Source: Heyndrickxia ginsengihumi (lineage in GTDB: Bacteria; Bacillota; Bacilli; Bacillales; Bacillaceae_C). From it: 64,000 nt of DNA. A program made the position numbers and the translations under genes. Of the stretch, positions 34,422 to 44,801 are shown one piece after another. The notes beneath the pieces were generated by a model, which saw only the letters and a program-made list of their open reading frames with translations, made no database searches and had not been told where the DNA came from. The DNA is taken from the NCBI RefSeq assembly GCF_011008565.1, contig NZ_JAAIWK010000012.1:1-64000 (forward strand). Direction: 5' to 3'. The stretch's first letter is position 1. The number at the start of each line of letters is the position of its first letter.

Positions 34422-34814
34422 ATTGAAATTTTGCAAATTGTAGGAATTGCATTGATTGCGACATTTCTTGTTTTAATTTTGAAAGAACAAAAACCTAATT
34501 TTGCTTTTCTATTAACATTATTTGTTGGCTGCAGTATTTTTCTTTTTTTAGTGGATAAGATTTATGAAATTGTCCAATTACTTGAAAATATCGCACAAAA
34601 AGCAAATGTAGATACGATGTATATACAGACTATATTAAAAATTATTGGTATTGCTTATATTGCCGATTTTGCCTCCAACATTACAAAAGATGCAGGTCAA
34701 GGAGCACTGGCGGCAAAAGTGGAATTAGCAGGGAAAATTCTTATTTTAACAATGGCGATACCAATTATTACGGTTTTAATTGAAACCATTATTAATCTGG
34801 TTCCAACCGGATAA
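34422..34814 (+). CDS. spoIIIAD: Stage III sporulation protein AD
   Basis: About 130 residues if read from the ATT at 34422, 7 bases after AAGGGGGG. The next in-frame conventional start is a TTG at 34431, 16 bases from the ribosome site. Reading from ATT gives (M)EILQIVGIALIATFL, which matches the known SpoIIIAD N-terminus. Four helices; conserved ETxxKIIGIAYIADFA-like and KDAGQGALAAKVELAGK. A one-base change at the start codon, or a true rare ATT start, would explain this. Confidence 0.93.
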   Translation: MEILQIVGIALIATFLVLILKEQKPNFAFLLTLFVGCSIFLFLVDKIYEIVQLLENIAQKANVDTMYIQTILKIIGIAYIADFASNITKDAGQGALAAKVELAGKILILTMAIPIITVLIETIINLVPTG

Positions 34815-34832
34815 AGCAAGGAGTGAAAATCG

Positions 34833-36026
34833 TTGCGGCAATGGATGCAGATTCTTATCGTCATACTCATCGTTTTTTTTTCAAAACAAGCTATCGCTTA
34901 TGGAGCCACCGATGAATCAAGTTCGCAGGAAGCTATCCCGGAAAAATTGGTAAATCAGCAATTGAATCAGTTAGATTTGTCTGATTTAAAGAAATACTGG
35001 AATGAAATTAATTCAGAATACGGCGGATTTTTACCCGAAAGCCAAAAAGGTAGTCTTATTGATTTTATTAAAGGCGAGAAACATTTCTCATTACAAGCAT
35101 GGTTTAAAAGTTTATTAACGTTTATTTTTCAAGAATTATTAATTAACGGGAAATTACTCGGGTCCCTTATCATTTTAACGGTATTAAGCGTCCTGCTTGA
35201 AACACTTCATCATTCTTTCCAGCAAGGGATGATTAGTAAGATTGCATATGCAGTTATTTTTATGGTACTTGTCATTATTGCTTTGAACAGCTTCCATGTT
35301 GCATTGGATTATGCCAAACATGCAATAGAGACGATGAATGGATTTATGATTGCATTAATGCCGCTCATTCTAGCACTTTTATCAACGACAGGCAGTGTGA
35401 CTTCTGCGACATTTTTCCATCCGGTTGTCGTATTTTTATCTAACACGAGCGTAATGTTTATACAATATATCGTCTTACCATTATTACTATTATCAACATT
35501 ACTAAGTATTGTCAGTACGTTATCTGAACAGTATAAAGCTACCCAATTAGCAAAATTGTTAAGGAATATTAGTATCGGCGGTTTAGGAATTTTTATGGCA
35601 ATTTTTTTAGGAGTTTTATCTGTACAAGGTACGGCTACAGCAATTACAGATGGACTTGCCATTCGGACAGCTAAATTTGTCACTGGCAATTTTATTCCTG
35701 TTATCGGAAGAATGCTAACGGATGCAACAGATACAGTCATAAGTGCATCTGTGTTGCTGAAAAACACTGTAGGCATTGCTGGCGTGGCAATGATTCTATT
35801 AATAGCTGTTTTCCCAGCGATAAAGATTTTTGTTATGTCTTTTATGTTTAAATTAGCAGCAGCTATTATGCAGCCATTGGGGAGCGGCCCCGTAATTGCT
35901 TGTCTGGATACAATTAGCAAAAATATGTTATACGTTTTTGCCGCTTTAGCAATTGTTACGATTATGTTTTTCTTAACGATCACGATTATTATCACAGCTG
36001 GAAATATTACGATGATGATGAGGTGA
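34833..36026 (+). CDS. spoIIIAE: Stage III sporulation protein AE
   Basis: 397 residues from TTG 34833 behind AAGGAG. Signal peptide (about residues 1-22, ending AIAYGA), an extracytoplasmic N-terminal domain of about 80 residues with NQQLNQLDLSDLKKYW, then seven to eight membrane helices. Large polytopic core of the SpoIIIA channel in the outer forespore membrane. A long antisense open frame here is a shadow of the hydrophobic codons. Confidence 0.95.
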   Translation: MRQWMQILIVILIVFFSKQAIAYGATDESSSQEAIPEKLVNQQLNQLDLSDLKKYWNEINSEYGGFLPESQKGSLIDFIKGEKHFSLQAWFKSLLTFIFQELLINGKLLGSLIILTVLSVLLETLHHSFQQGMISKIAYAVIFMVLVIIALNSFHVALDYAKHAIETMNGFMIALMPLILALLSTTGSVTSATFFHPVVVFLSNTSVMFIQYIVLPLLLLSTLLSIVSTLSEQYKATQLAKLLRNISIGGLGIFMAIFLGVLSVQGTATAITDGLAIRTAKFVTGNFIPVIGRMLTDATDTVISASVLLKNTVGIAGVAMILLIAVFPAIKIFVMSFMFKLAAAIMQPLGSGPVIACLDTISKNMLYVFAALAIVTIMFFLTITIIITAGNITMMMR

Positions 36027-36075
36027 AAGGAAAATCTGTCATTTTTGCACAGCGCAAAAGGAGGCGTTTTTGCAT

Positions 36076-36717
36076 ATGGAATACATTACAAAATGGGTAC
36101 TGAATATCATTATTTTTATTTTACTAGCAATGGTTGTTGATATGTTACTACCAGATTCCAGTATGCGTAAATATACAAAGCTTGTAATTGGATTGTTGCT
36201 AGTGACGATCATCGTTACCCCGATTTTTCAGCTGTTTTCCAAAAATTTTAACACGGTCATGACGAATGTTGTAAATCATGGAGATGTCAATCAAACTTCA
36301 TTGGAAAATTCAATAGAAATAAAGAAAAAAGAAATAATTTCAAATCAACAGGAATATACATTAAAACAAATGGCTGTCCAAATGAAAAAGGATGCAGAGG
36401 GGGAGGTAGAAAAGAAGTTTGGTAAACAGATTACCGATATTCAACTAACATTAAAAAATGATAATACGCTTGGGGAGAATGGCGCTGAATCAATCGATGC
36501 CAACGACCTGAAAAAAATTATCGTTTATGTAAAACAAGACAATGCAACTGGGGCCATCGCTTCTATTGAACCTGTTAACATTTCAGCAACAGAACATGCA
36601 AAAAACAATAACTCCGTAGATACGAAATCTATTATTTCAACACTGTCTAATCATTGGAATGTATCGAAGCAAAAGATTGAGCTTCATATCGAAGGGGGGA
36701 CAGAATCTTCGCAATGA
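36076..36717 (+). CDS. spoIIIAF: Stage III sporulation protein AF
   Basis: 213 residues from ATG 36076 (AAAGGAGG 11 bases upstream; a TTG at 36070 is possible). Two N-terminal helices with the conserved VVDMLLPDSSMRKYTKLVIGLLL, then a soluble beta/alpha domain in the intermembrane space (about 70-213) that resembles the ring-forming folds of this complex. Overlaps spoIIIAG by 4 bases (ATGA). Confidence 0.94.
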   Translation: MEYITKWVLNIIIFILLAMVVDMLLPDSSMRKYTKLVIGLLLVTIIVTPIFQLFSKNFNTVMTNVVNHGDVNQTSLENSIEIKKKEIISNQQEYTLKQMAVQMKKDAEGEVEKKFGKQITDIQLTLKNDNTLGENGAESIDANDLKKIIVYVKQDNATGAIASIEPVNISATEHAKNNNSVDTKSIISTLSNHWNVSKQKIELHIEGGTESSQ

Positions 36718-37370
36718 ACAATAAGCATGGGCCGTTGGATCAATTAAAAGAATGGTTGTCAATAAAACCTTCATCATCAAACAAAAAGAATAAAAAATAT
36801 CCTATTATATTACTTCTTTTTATTTGTGGAATAAGCGTTATGGTGCTTAATAATTTGTTTTCTCATCATCAAAGCAAAAATAATTTAACTGCAGCAGCTA
36901 TGTCGGACCAAAGTAGTAAAAGTCAAGAAACGATATCTCTCAATAAAAATAGTTCTAGTAAGAAAAAATCGATTAACTCCTATCAAGAACAGTATCAAGA
37001 AGAGCTGAAACAAATTTTAGAACAAATGTCTGGAGTCGGTTCAGTTAAGGTTCTTGTAAATGTTGCTTCAACAGAAAGCAAGGTATATGAGAAAAATTCA
37101 ACCGTTCAAAACCAAATTACGACGGAAACCGATAAAAATGGTGGAGAAAGAAAAATCGATAATATTTCAAAAGACGATAAAGTGGTTACTGTGCAAGATG
37201 GAGAAAAACAAGTTCCGCTTGTTACAGAAACGAAAAAACCAAAAATTACAGGTGTTCTTGTTGTTTGTCAGGGGGGCAATGACATTGCCATACAAAGAGC
37301 AGTAAAAGAAGCAGTTTCAAATGCACTAGACGTTCCAAGCTATAGAGTTTCCGTCATGTCGAAAAAGTAA
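36714..37370 (+). CDS. spoIIIAG: Stage III sporulation protein AG
   Basis: 218 residues. One helix (about 27-45), then a ring-building domain with YQEELKQILEQMSGVGSVKVLVNVASTE and KITGVLVVCQGGNDIAIQRAVKEAV. SpoIIIAG forms the large 30-fold ring in the space between mother cell and forespore. Conserved Gly-rich and beta-triangle insertion segments are visible. Translationally coupled to spoIIIAF. Confidence 0.95.
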   Translation: MNNKHGPLDQLKEWLSIKPSSSNKKNKKYPIILLLFICGISVMVLNNLFSHHQSKNNLTAAAMSDQSSKSQETISLNKNSSSKKKSINSYQEQYQEELKQILEQMSGVGSVKVLVNVASTESKVYEKNSTVQNQITTETDKNGGERKIDNISKDDKVVTVQDGEKQVPLVTETKKPKITGVLVVCQGGNDIAIQRAVKEAVSNALDVPSYRVSVMSKK

Positions 37371-37385
37371 TAGGGGGAATTTAAA

Positions 37386-37925
37386 ATGTTATTAAAAAAG
37401 CAAACAGTTTGGTTATTAACGATGTTAAGTTTAGTAGTTGTTCTATCTGTCTATTATGTAACATCTGACCCAAGTTCTACTAATCAAGTGGCGAAAAATG
37501 AGGCAAGCAAGACAAAAACAGAGTCGAAAGAGCAAGCATCCTCTTCTAAAAATAACGTAAAAATTACAACAAAAACAGCAAGTAATGAAGTATTTGAAGC
37601 ACTTCGTCTAGAAAGACAAGATGAAATGAGCAAACAGCAAGAAGAACTTACAAACAAACTGGCATCAAATGATTTGACACCAGATGAAAAAAGCAAAGCA
37701 TATGACGAAATGCAAAAATTAACAGAAAGAGCAAACAAAGAACAAGTATTAGAGACATTAATTAAATCAAAAGGTTATGATGATGCACTTGTACAAGCTG
37801 ATGGTAACCAAGTAATTGTTACTGTAAAATCAAGTAAGCATGACAAAGCTGCAGCAAACCAAATACTTAAGCTTGTCAATGAAGAGTTAGGCAACTCTCC
37901 AAAACTAGCTGTTGAATTTAAATAA
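37386..37925 (+). CDS. spoIIIAH: Stage III sporulation protein AH
   Basis: 179 residues, AGGGGG ribosome site. Helix at about 8-25, a Lys/Ser/Thr-rich linker, and an EscJ/YscJ-like domain (ETLIKSKGYDDALVQADGNQVIVTVKSS) that binds forespore SpoIIQ. Somewhat shorter than the B. subtilis protein (218), because the linker is shorter. Last gene of the operon, followed by a terminator. Confidence 0.95.
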   Translation: MLLKKQTVWLLTMLSLVVVLSVYYVTSDPSSTNQVAKNEASKTKTESKEQASSSKNNVKITTKTASNEVFEALRLERQDEMSKQQEELTNKLASNDLTPDEKSKAYDEMQKLTERANKEQVLETLIKSKGYDDALVQADGNQVIVTVKSSKHDKAAANQILKLVNEELGNSPKLAVEFK

Positions 37926-37931
37926 TCAAGA

Positions 37932-37968
37932 AGGCATAAACTTTTCGGAGGGAATGCCTCCTTTTTTT
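37932..37968 (+). terminator. spoIIIA operon terminator
   Basis: GGAGG/CCTCC (37947-37961) with a wider AAGGCAT/ATGCCT pairing, followed by seven T. Confidence 0.8.
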
Positions 37969-38129
37969 ATATTTCAACCTTTTCCCTTAAAAGTTTATAA
38001 AAATATGAAATAGAGCATCCTGGAGCGAAGAAACAACTGTTCTTTTTTTGATGAACAAGTATTAAAGGTTATAAAAACAACCTAATTTAAAAAAATACTG
38101 GATAAAAATAACTGTTTCTCATTCAAATA

Positions 38130-38159
38130 TTGAATTCTTTCTAGTTCTTATCGTATGAT
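38130..38159 (+). promoter_or_regulatory. Possible sigma-A promoter of accBC
   Basis: TTGAAT, an 18-base spacer and TATGAT, 70 bases before accB. The ~300-base gap between spoIIIAH and accB holds nothing else except a short CCTGGAGCGAAG repeat-like bit at about 38018. Confidence 0.45.
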
Positions 38160-38227
38160 ATTGATAGTTATTCATTAAAATGTGAAAAACTTTAAAACGA
38201 ATTTTATTTATTTAAGGAGTGTCTAAT

Positions 38228-38716
38228 ATGTTAAAAGTTCAAGATATTAGGGAGTTAATCGAACTCGTTGATCAATCAAGTATCAATGAATTTGAATATG
38301 AAAACGAAGGTGTATCCATTAAGTTGAAAAAGAATACAGGCGTTCAAATTGTTGAACGAGCTGCAGCCGAAGCACCGTTCGTTGCTGCCGTTCAAGCACC
38401 GCAAGTCGCTCAAACACAACAACCTGCACAAGCAGCTCCGCAAGCTTCTGAGGCGGAAAAAGCTGCAGATGAGAATTTACATAAAATTGTTTCTCCAATG
38501 GTAGGAACTTTCTATCAAGCGCCATCACCTGATAAAGAAGCTTATGTAAGAGTCGGATCAAAAGTAAGCTCAGATTCAATTGTTTGTATGATTGAAGCAA
38601 TGAAACTATTTAATGAAATTGAAGCAGAAGTAGAAGGAGAAATTGTTGAGATTTTAGTAAATAATGGCCAACTAGTAGAATATGGACAACCATTATTCTT
38701 GGTGAAGACAAAGTAA
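38228..38716 (+). CDS. accB: Biotin carboxyl carrier protein of acetyl-CoA carboxylase
   Basis: 162 residues from ATG 38228 with AAGGAG. The N-terminal domain, an Ala/Pro/Gln-rich flexible linker and a C-terminal biotinyl domain with the biotinylated Lys126 in [11 protein letters not shown]. Carries the carboxyl group made by AccC to the transferase subunits for malonyl-CoA synthesis. Operon accB-accC-yqhY. Confidence 0.97.
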   Translation: MLKVQDIRELIELVDQSSINEFEYENEGVSIKLKKNTGVQIVERAAAEAPFVAAVQAPQVAQTQQPAQAAPQASEAEKAADENLHKIVSPMVGTFYQAPSPDKEAYVRVGSKVSSDSIVCMIEAMKLFNEIEAEVEGEIVEILVNNGQLVEYGQPLFLVKTK

Positions 38717-38729
38717 GGAGCGGACATTA

Positions 38730-40079
38730 ATGATAAAAAAAGTATTGGTTGCCAATCGAGGAGAAATTGCGGTACGTATTATTCGTGCTTGCCGCGATTT
38801 AGGAATTGAAGCAGTAGCTGTCTATTCAGAGGCAGATAAAGATGCTCTTCATGTACAATTGGCTGATGAAGCTTATTGTATTGGACCAACTGTGGCAAAA
38901 GATAGCTATTTAAACATGATGAATATCGTTAGCATTGCTACATTAACGGGGTGTGATGGAATTCATCCAGGATATGGCTTTTTAGCTGAAAACGCGGATT
39001 TCGCTGAATTATGTCGCGAATGTAATATTAAATTTATTGGCCCTAGCCCAGAAGCGATTTCGAAAATGGGGACAAAAGATGTAGCAAGAGAAACAATGAA
39101 AGTAGCGGGAGTTCCAATTGTCCCAGGATCAAATGGAATTGTGGAAAGCACAGAGGAAGCGATTGAAGTCGCAAATTCAATAGGATATCCTGTCATTATT
39201 AAAGCAACGGCAGGTGGCGGTGGTAAAGGTATCCGTGTTGCTAAAAATGAAGAAGAATTGTTAAAAGGAATTAGCATTACACAGCAAGAAGCAGCAACAG
39301 CATTTGGAAATCCTGGTGTATATATAGAAAAATATATCGAAGATTTCCGCCACGTTGAAATTCAAGTAATGGCAGATGAACATGGAAATGTCATTCACTT
39401 AGGTGAACGCGATTGTTCAATTCAAAGACGTTTACAAAAACTGCTTGAAGAATCACCTTCACCAGCATTATCAAGTGAAATTCGTGAAGAAATGGGGCAA
39501 GCAGCTGTAAAAGCAGCCAAAGCGGTGAACTATACAGGTGCAGGAACGATCGAGTTTATTTTTGATCATCATGAACAAAAATTTTATTTCATGGAAATGA
39601 ACACACGTATTCAAGTAGAACACCCGGTTACAGAAATGGTGACTGGTGTTGACTTGGTGAAAGAACAAATTCTCGTAGCATCTGGTGAGCCATTATCTAT
39701 TACACAGGATGAAGTACAATTCAATGGTTGGGCAATTGAATGCCGGATTAATGCTGAAAACCCTGCGAAAAACTTTATGCCATCACCAGGTAAAATTAAT
39801 TTTTATTTGCCACCAGGTGGTATTGGTGTTCGTGTTGATTCAGCTGTATATCCTGGCTATAAAATTCCGCCATTTTATGACTCAATGATTGCAAAAGTGA
39901 TTGCTTATGGGGCAACACGTGATGAAGCAATAGCTAGAATGAAACGTGCTTTAAGTGAATTTGCAATCGATGGAGTTGAAACAACCATTCCTTTCCACTT
40001 AAGACTGCTTGAACATAATGTATTTGTCGAAGGAGATTTTAACACGAAATTCCTTGAAAAATATAACGTAATGGAATAA
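38730..40079 (+). CDS. accC: Biotin carboxylase of acetyl-CoA carboxylase
   Basis: 449 residues, AAGGAGCGG ribosome site. ATP-grasp enzyme: phosphate loop [13 protein letters not shown], catalytic [18 protein letters not shown], and N-terminal [22 protein letters not shown]. It carboxylates the biotin of AccB with bicarbonate and ATP. Full length. Confidence 0.97.
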   Translation: MIKKVLVANRGEIAVRIIRACRDLGIEAVAVYSEADKDALHVQLADEAYCIGPTVAKDSYLNMMNIVSIATLTGCDGIHPGYGFLAENADFAELCRECNIKFIGPSPEAISKMGTKDVARETMKVAGVPIVPGSNGIVESTEEAIEVANSIGYPVIIKATAGGGGKGIRVAKNEEELLKGISITQQEAATAFGNPGVYIEKYIEDFRHVEIQVMADEHGNVIHLGERDCSIQRRLQKLLEESPSPALSSEIREEMGQAAVKAAKAVNYTGAGTIEFIFDHHEQKFYFMEMNTRIQVEHPVTEMVTGVDLVKEQILVASGEPLSITQDEVQFNGWAIECRINAENPAKNFMPSPGKINFYLPPGGIGVRVDSAVYPGYKIPPFYDSMIAKVIAYGATRDEAIARMKRALSEFAIDGVETTIPFHLRLLEHNVFVEGDFNTKFLEKYNVME

Positions 40080-40104
40080 CTTGTTACTAGGAGGTGTGTT
40101 AAGT

Positions 40105-40503
40105 ATGACAGAAACAAATCAAATGTTAGCGATGCACCATGAGAATGATGATTTAGGTAAAGTAGAAATTGCACCAGAAGTGATTGAAGTCATTGCAGGA
40201 ATTGCTGCCACTGAGGTGGAAGGCGTTGCACAAATGCGCGGTAATTTCGCGAGCGGAGTAGCCGAGCGACTTGGAAAGAAAAATCACGGTAAAGGTGTTA
40301 AGGTTGATCTAACTGATGATGGAATTATTGTTGATGTTTTTTGTACAATGAGTTTTGGCGTTTCAATTCCAACTGTTGCGCAAAAAATACAAGATAATAT
40401 TAGACAAGCACTATTGACGATGACAGCTCTTGAAGCGTCTGAAGTTAATATTCATATTGTAGGGATTCAATTCGAAACCCAAAAGAGTGAAACCGATTTC
40501 TAA
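40105..40503 (+). CDS. yqhY: Asp23/Gls24 family protein YqhY
   Basis: 132 residues from ATG 40105 behind AGGAGGTG. Asp23 domain with VIEVIAGIAATEVEGVAQMRG and SFGVSIPTVAQKIQDNIRQAL. In B. subtilis YqhY restrains acetyl-CoA carboxylase activity, which fits its place directly after accBC. Soluble and small, it may form oligomers near the membrane. Confidence 0.93.
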   Translation: MTETNQMLAMHHENDDLGKVEIAPEVIEVIAGIAATEVEGVAQMRGNFASGVAERLGKKNHGKGVKVDLTDDGIIVDVFCTMSFGVSIPTVAQKIQDNIRQALLTMTALEASEVNIHIVGIQFETQKSETDF

Positions 40504-40516
40504 ACAGAAGAGTAAA

Positions 40517-40557
40517 CAAAAAAAGAGTCAAAGACGGAGTGTCTTGGCTCTTTTTTT
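40517..40557 (+). terminator. accBC-yqhY terminator
   Basis: AAAAAGAGTCAAAGAC pairs with GTCTTGGCTCTTTTT with one mismatch pair; T run after. Confidence 0.88.
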
Positions 40558-40713
40558 GTCATAGAAAATGATTTGTTTGAATTAAAGCAATACTCTCTCT
40601 ATTGATTCTTTTACTGCAATTATTGCGGGGCTTCTTTTTTTGCTACAATCTTTTTGGTAAAATGATTTATGCAAATAAAAAGTATGAATTATTTAAAGGA
40701 GTTTTAACTTAAT

Positions 40714-41106
40714 ATGATGAAAAGAAGAACCGCCCGTGAAAAAGCATTACAAGCTTTATTCCAAATAGATATGAATCAATCAACTCCAGAAGAAGCAATA
40801 GAAAATGTATTACATCATCAAGAGCATGATCCTTACTTAAGTGACCTTGTAGAAGGAACTTACGCACATATAAAAGAGATTGATGCATTAATTAGTGATC
40901 ACCTTGACAAATGGTCAATTGATCGTCTAGCAAAAGTGGATTTAAATATTTTGCGGCTAGCAGTATATGAATTAAAGTATGTTGAAGATGTTCCGGCAAA
41001 TGTTGCAATTAATGAAGCACTTGAAGTTTCAAAACGCTTTGCTGATGAACGTTCTAGTAAATTTATAAATGGTGTATTGAATCATATTAAACAAATGATT
41101 CAATAA
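40714..41106 (+). CDS. nusB: Transcription antitermination factor NusB
   Basis: 130 residues; two adjacent ATG codons, AAAGGAG 12 bases before. All-helical: [18 protein letters not shown] (binding arm for boxA RNA) and the [41 protein letters not shown] signature. Acts with NusE in rRNA antitermination. First gene of a run nusB-folD. Confidence 0.96.
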   Translation: MMKRRTAREKALQALFQIDMNQSTPEEAIENVLHHQEHDPYLSDLVEGTYAHIKEIDALISDHLDKWSIDRLAKVDLNILRLAVYELKYVEDVPANVAINEALEVSKRFADERSSKFINGVLNHIKQMIQ

Positions 41107-41131
41107 AGAATATGAACTGGGGGATAAAGAA

Positions 41132-41980
41132 ATGTCTGCAAAAATTATTGATGGGAAACAACTAGCAAATACTATTCGTCAAGATATTAAAAAGGAAGTA
41201 GAGCACCTGCAAACAAAAGGGGTAACACCAGGATTAGCTGTGATTTTAGTTGGGGATAATCAAGCTTCACGTACATATGTTGCGAATAAAGAAAAAGCAT
41301 GTAAACAACTGGGAATGAAATCTGTATTAATTGAATTACCGGCAACAATTGACGAACAAACTTTATTAACTAAAATTGTTGAATTAAATAATGACGCTTC
41401 AATACACGGTATTTTAGTACAGCTCCCATTGCCAAAACATATTTCTGAGAAAAAAGTCATTGAGACTATTTCTCCTGAAAAAGATGTTGATGGTTTCCAT
41501 CCCATTAATATCGGCAGAATGATGACGGGACAGGACGCCTTTCTTCCTTGTACCCCATTTGGTATATTAAAGATGATTCAGTCTACTAATATTGATGTCA
41601 CGGGCAAACATGTTGTTGTCATTGGCCGCAGCAATATTGTAGGGAAACCTGTTGGACAATTATTTTTAAACGAAAATGCGACGGTTACTTACTGTCATTC
41701 GAAAACGACTGATTTGGCAAGCTATACAAGGCAAGCAGATATTTTAATTTGTGCGATCGGAAAAGCCAAATTTGTAACGGAAGAGTATGTGAAAGAAGGG
41801 GCAGTTGTCATTGACGTTGGAATGAGTCGTGATGAAAATGGAAAATTATGCGGGGATGTAGATTTTGAGTCAGTACAGGACAAGTCATCTTTTATTACGC
41901 CTGTACCAGGGGGTGTCGGTCCAATGACAATTACGATGTTAATGTATAACACATTAAAATCTGCCGCCAAAGAGATTTAA
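41132..41980 (+). CDS. folD: Bifunctional methylenetetrahydrofolate dehydrogenase/cyclohydrolase
   Basis: 282 residues, GGGGG ribosome site. Interconverts 5,10-methylene-, methenyl- and 10-formyl-THF. Seen: [22 protein letters not shown] with active-site Lys, [11 protein letters not shown], Rossmann [13 protein letters not shown], and [15 protein letters not shown]. Complements YqgN and GcvT in the folate pool. Confidence 0.97.
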   Translation: MSAKIIDGKQLANTIRQDIKKEVEHLQTKGVTPGLAVILVGDNQASRTYVANKEKACKQLGMKSVLIELPATIDEQTLLTKIVELNNDASIHGILVQLPLPKHISEKKVIETISPEKDVDGFHPINIGRMMTGQDAFLPCTPFGILKMIQSTNIDVTGKHVVVIGRSNIVGKPVGQLFLNENATVTYCHSKTTDLASYTRQADILICAIGKAKFVTEEYVKEGAVVIDVGMSRDENGKLCGDVDFESVQDKSSFITPVPGGVGPMTITMLMYNTLKSAAKEI

Positions 41981-42051
41981 AAAGTAGCATAATTTTTATA
42001 TAAAGACGTTATCATCGCTAATAAGCTTCTATTTTGATAAAATAGAAAGGA

Positions 42052-42089
42052 AAAAGCTGCCTTCCTTTGTAAAGGGAGCAGCTTTTCTT
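42052..42089 (+). terminator. Terminator between folD and xseA
   Basis: AAAAGCTGCCTTCCTTT pairs with AAAGGGAGCAGCTTTT (one wobble pair); TCTTCTT follows. Transcription of xseA probably restarts or reads through. Confidence 0.75.
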
Positions 42090-42113
42090 CTTGAAACAGG
42101 AGGTGTTTTCAAG

Positions 42114-43469
42114 ATGAACAGTCAACCATATTTAAGTGTACAGGCTTTAACAAAATACATAAAACGTAAATTTGATGCTGATCCATATATGCTTAATATT
42201 TTTGTAAAAGGAGAAATTTCTAATTTCAAACGTCACTCAAGCGGACATATGTATTTTACTTTAAAAGATGATAAAGCACGGATCTTAGCTGTCATGTTTT
42301 CATCTGCCAATAAAATATTGAAATTCGAACCGGAAAATGGGATGAATGTCTTAATACGAGGATCTATTTCTGTATATGAAGCAAGCGGAAATTACCAATT
42401 GTACGTGAAGGAAATGCAACCAGATGGAATTGGTGAATTATATTTAGCGTATGAACAATTAAGAGCCCAATTAGAAAAAGAAGGGCTGTTTGCTCCTGAA
42501 CATAAACAAAAAATACCGCCCTATCCCCATGCCGTTGGTGTAATTACCTCGCCAACAGGTGCTGCTGTCCGTGATATTATTACGACGATTAGAAGAAGAT
42601 TTCCGATTGCAAAAATCATTCTTTATCCTGCGCTTGTCCAAGGAGGAAATGCAGCCCCCACCATTGTACGCGCAATTGAACGGGTGAATCAGAATGAAGA
42701 AGTCGATGTTTTGATTGTCGGCAGGGGTGGAGGATCGATTGAAGAATTATGGGCATTTAATGAAGAGTCAGTAGCGCGAGCGATTTTTCAATCTACCATT
42801 CCTGTAATATCCGCTGTTGGTCATGAAACAGACTTTACAATTGCTGATTTTGTTGCGGACTTACGCGCACCAACTCCAACAGCAGCTGCTGAGATGGCAG
42901 TTCCTCATATTGAAGAATTAATTGAACGGATTTTGAATCGTAAAACGAGATTAATACGCAGTGTGCGTGAGAAAGTTCATAGAGAAAAAAATCGGCTGGA
43001 ATATATTGTACGTTCTCCTATATTTAGAAATCCGCATCGACTGTTTCAACAACAAATTGAGACTGTCGACAGGTTATTAACACGGTTGCAACGTGAAATA
43101 AAGCACCACTCTTTACTTTCTATGCGTACATATCAAGAATTAAACCGCCGTTTAATAAACAATCGCCCAACACAAAGGTTACAGCTTGAACAGCAACGTT
43201 ATGCTAAGTTAAACCAAGAGCTAACAAAACAAATGAAATCCATTTTAAAAGACAAACAGCATCAGTTCGCCAAAAATTTATCAGCCCTCGAAGCTTTAAG
43301 TCCTTTGAAAGTAATGGAAAGAGGATATAGTCTTGCCTATACAAAAGATCAAACATTGATCAAATCTACGAAACAAGTTCAAAAGGATGACGATATCCAA
43401 ATTCAATTATCTGACGGATTACTATGGTGTAATATAAAGCAAATTGAAAGGGGAAATGGACATGTCTAA
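42114..43469 (+). CDS. xseA: Exodeoxyribonuclease VII large subunit
   Basis: 451 residues, AGGAGGTG ribosome site. OB-fold domain (about 20-110: [25 protein letters not shown]), the catalytic domain with [32 protein letters not shown] and [31 protein letters not shown], then long coiled-coil helices (about 280-400) that bind XseB. Degrades single-stranded DNA from both ends. Overlaps xseB by 8 bases. Confidence 0.97.
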   Translation: MNSQPYLSVQALTKYIKRKFDADPYMLNIFVKGEISNFKRHSSGHMYFTLKDDKARILAVMFSSANKILKFEPENGMNVLIRGSISVYEASGNYQLYVKEMQPDGIGELYLAYEQLRAQLEKEGLFAPEHKQKIPPYPHAVGVITSPTGAAVRDIITTIRRRFPIAKIILYPALVQGGNAAPTIVRAIERVNQNEEVDVLIVGRGGGSIEELWAFNEESVARAIFQSTIPVISAVGHETDFTIADFVADLRAPTPTAAAEMAVPHIEELIERILNRKTRLIRSVREKVHREKNRLEYIVRSPIFRNPHRLFQQQIETVDRLLTRLQREIKHHSLLSMRTYQELNRRLINNRPTQRLQLEQQRYAKLNQELTKQMKSILKDKQHQFAKNLSALEALSPLKVMERGYSLAYTKDQTLIKSTKQVQKDDDIQIQLSDGLLWCNIKQIERGNGHV

Positions 43470-43689
43470 GACGTTAAGTTTTGAAGAAGCAATGGAACAA
43501 TTAGAAGCGATTGTGCATCAACTAGAAGAAGGCGATGTGCCGTTAGAAGAGGCAATTTCAATTTATAAAAAAGGGATGGAATTATCACAATTATTGCATG
43601 ACAAACTAAAAAATGTTGAAGAACAGCTGACAAAAGTAATGACGGAAGACGAACAAGAAGTTGATTTTGTTATTGAAGAGGAGGAATAG
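43462..43689 (+). CDS. xseB: Exodeoxyribonuclease VII small subunit
   Basis: 75 residues from ATG 43462 (AAAGGGG upstream; ATG 43456 is possible). [37 protein letters not shown] is the family signature. Several copies wrap the coiled coil of XseA. Its stop and the ispA ribosome site overlap. Confidence 0.95.
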   Translation: MSKTLSFEEAMEQLEAIVHQLEEGDVPLEEAISIYKKGMELSQLLHDKLKNVEEQLTKVMTEDEQEVDFVIEEEE

Positions 43690-43691
43690 GC

Positions 43692-44561
43692 TTGGATGAT
43701 TTGCGGCCTTATATAAAAAAAGTTGAAAGTCAATTAGTTCAAGAAATATCAGCATTAAATGCACCATTTATCCTGAAGGAGGCAATGAATTATTCATTAC
43801 AAGCTGGTGGTAAAAGAATTCGTCCTCTTCTTTTACTATCGACGATCCATGCGCTTGGCGAGGAAATTGAAAAGGGAATACAAGCTGCGTGTTCTCTTGA
43901 AATGATTCATACTTATTCGCTCATTCACGATGATTTACCAGCGATGGATAATGATGATCTTCGTAGAGGAAAGCCAACAAATCATAAAGTATTTGGTGAA
44001 GCGATTGCGATTCTTGCAGGTGATGGTCTTCTCACCTATAGCTTCCAATGTTTGGCAAAGGATCCATTATTAACACTTGAACAAAAAGTAGCATTACTTG
44101 AGTTATTGGCACAATCGGCAGGTCCAGAAGGAATGGTAGGCGGACAAGTAGCGGATATGGAAGGCGAAAATAAGTCATTAACACTTGAAGAATTGCAATA
44201 TATTCATGAAAATAAAACGGGCAAGTTATTGTCATATAGTGTATTAGCGGGCGCGATTATAGGTGGAGCAACGGAAGAACAGCAAGCTTTATTCCATCAA
44301 TTTTCACAGCATCTTGGACTCGCTTTTCAAATTCAAGATGATATTTTAGATATCGAAGGAGATCAAGAAAAAATAGGAAAGCCAGTTGGAAGTGATCAAT
44401 CGAATCATAAAAGTACATATCCATCTCTACTTACACTTGAAGGCGCAAAAGAAAAATTAAAAGTCCATATTGAAGCAGCCCAGTATTTTCTAAAACAAAC
44501 AAAATTAGATATCACATTTTTAAATGAAATTACGCAATTAATTGCTCAACGTGATCATTAA
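43692..44561 (+). CDS. ispA: Farnesyl/geranyl diphosphate synthase (short-chain prenyl synthase)
   Basis: 289 residues from TTG 43692 behind GAGGAGG. First Asp-rich motif DDLPAMDNDDLRRG (about 82-95), chain-end region LQAGGKRIRPLLLL, second motif FQIQDDILDIEGD. Condenses IPP with DMAPP/GPP to farnesyl diphosphate. Length fits B. subtilis IspA. Directly upstream of dxs. Confidence 0.96.
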   Translation: MDDLRPYIKKVESQLVQEISALNAPFILKEAMNYSLQAGGKRIRPLLLLSTIHALGEEIEKGIQAACSLEMIHTYSLIHDDLPAMDNDDLRRGKPTNHKVFGEAIAILAGDGLLTYSFQCLAKDPLLTLEQKVALLELLAQSAGPEGMVGGQVADMEGENKSLTLEELQYIHENKTGKLLSYSVLAGAIIGGATEEQQALFHQFSQHLGLAFQIQDDILDIEGDQEKIGKPVGSDQSNHKSTYPSLLTLEGAKEKLKVHIEAAQYFLKQTKLDITFLNEITQLIAQRDH

Positions 44562-44622
44562 GGTAGAAAAGCAATTGAGATATGTTATAATACAGTTACC
44601 ATCTTTTAATGACCATGATCAT

Positions 44623-44650
44623 TTGACAACGCTTAAATATTTGATATAAT
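44623..44650 (+). promoter_or_regulatory. Sigma-A promoter ahead of dxs
   Basis: TTGACA, a 16-base spacer and TATAAT: both hexamers are perfect consensus. The leader to dxs is about 145 bases and I see no riboswitch in it. Confidence 0.75.
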
Positions 44651-44801
44651 ACCGTTTCACATTAGTGTTAACGGTTCTTTTCATGATAATAAACTGGTCG
44701 AAAATAGGAAAATCTTGTAGAAAAAGTAGAATCGTTTATAATAAGAATACAATCAAATTGTAGAAGAACGAATACTAAGACATGAAAGTGAGTGATCCGT
44801 A

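Noticed and set aside
35309-35995. 228-codon open frame on the minus strand inside spoIIIAE
   Set aside because: It is antisense to a well-conserved hydrophobic gene, has no ribosome site and its residue pattern mirrors the sense codons.
38010-38060. Terminator or repeat copy in the accB leader
   Set aside because: CCTGGAGCGAAG resembles the repeat family end, but 12 bases are too few to call a copy.
44562-44801. Riboswitch in the dxs leader (such as a TPP type)
   Set aside because: No TPP-box words (CUGAGA, ACCUG) are present; only strong promoter elements are visible.
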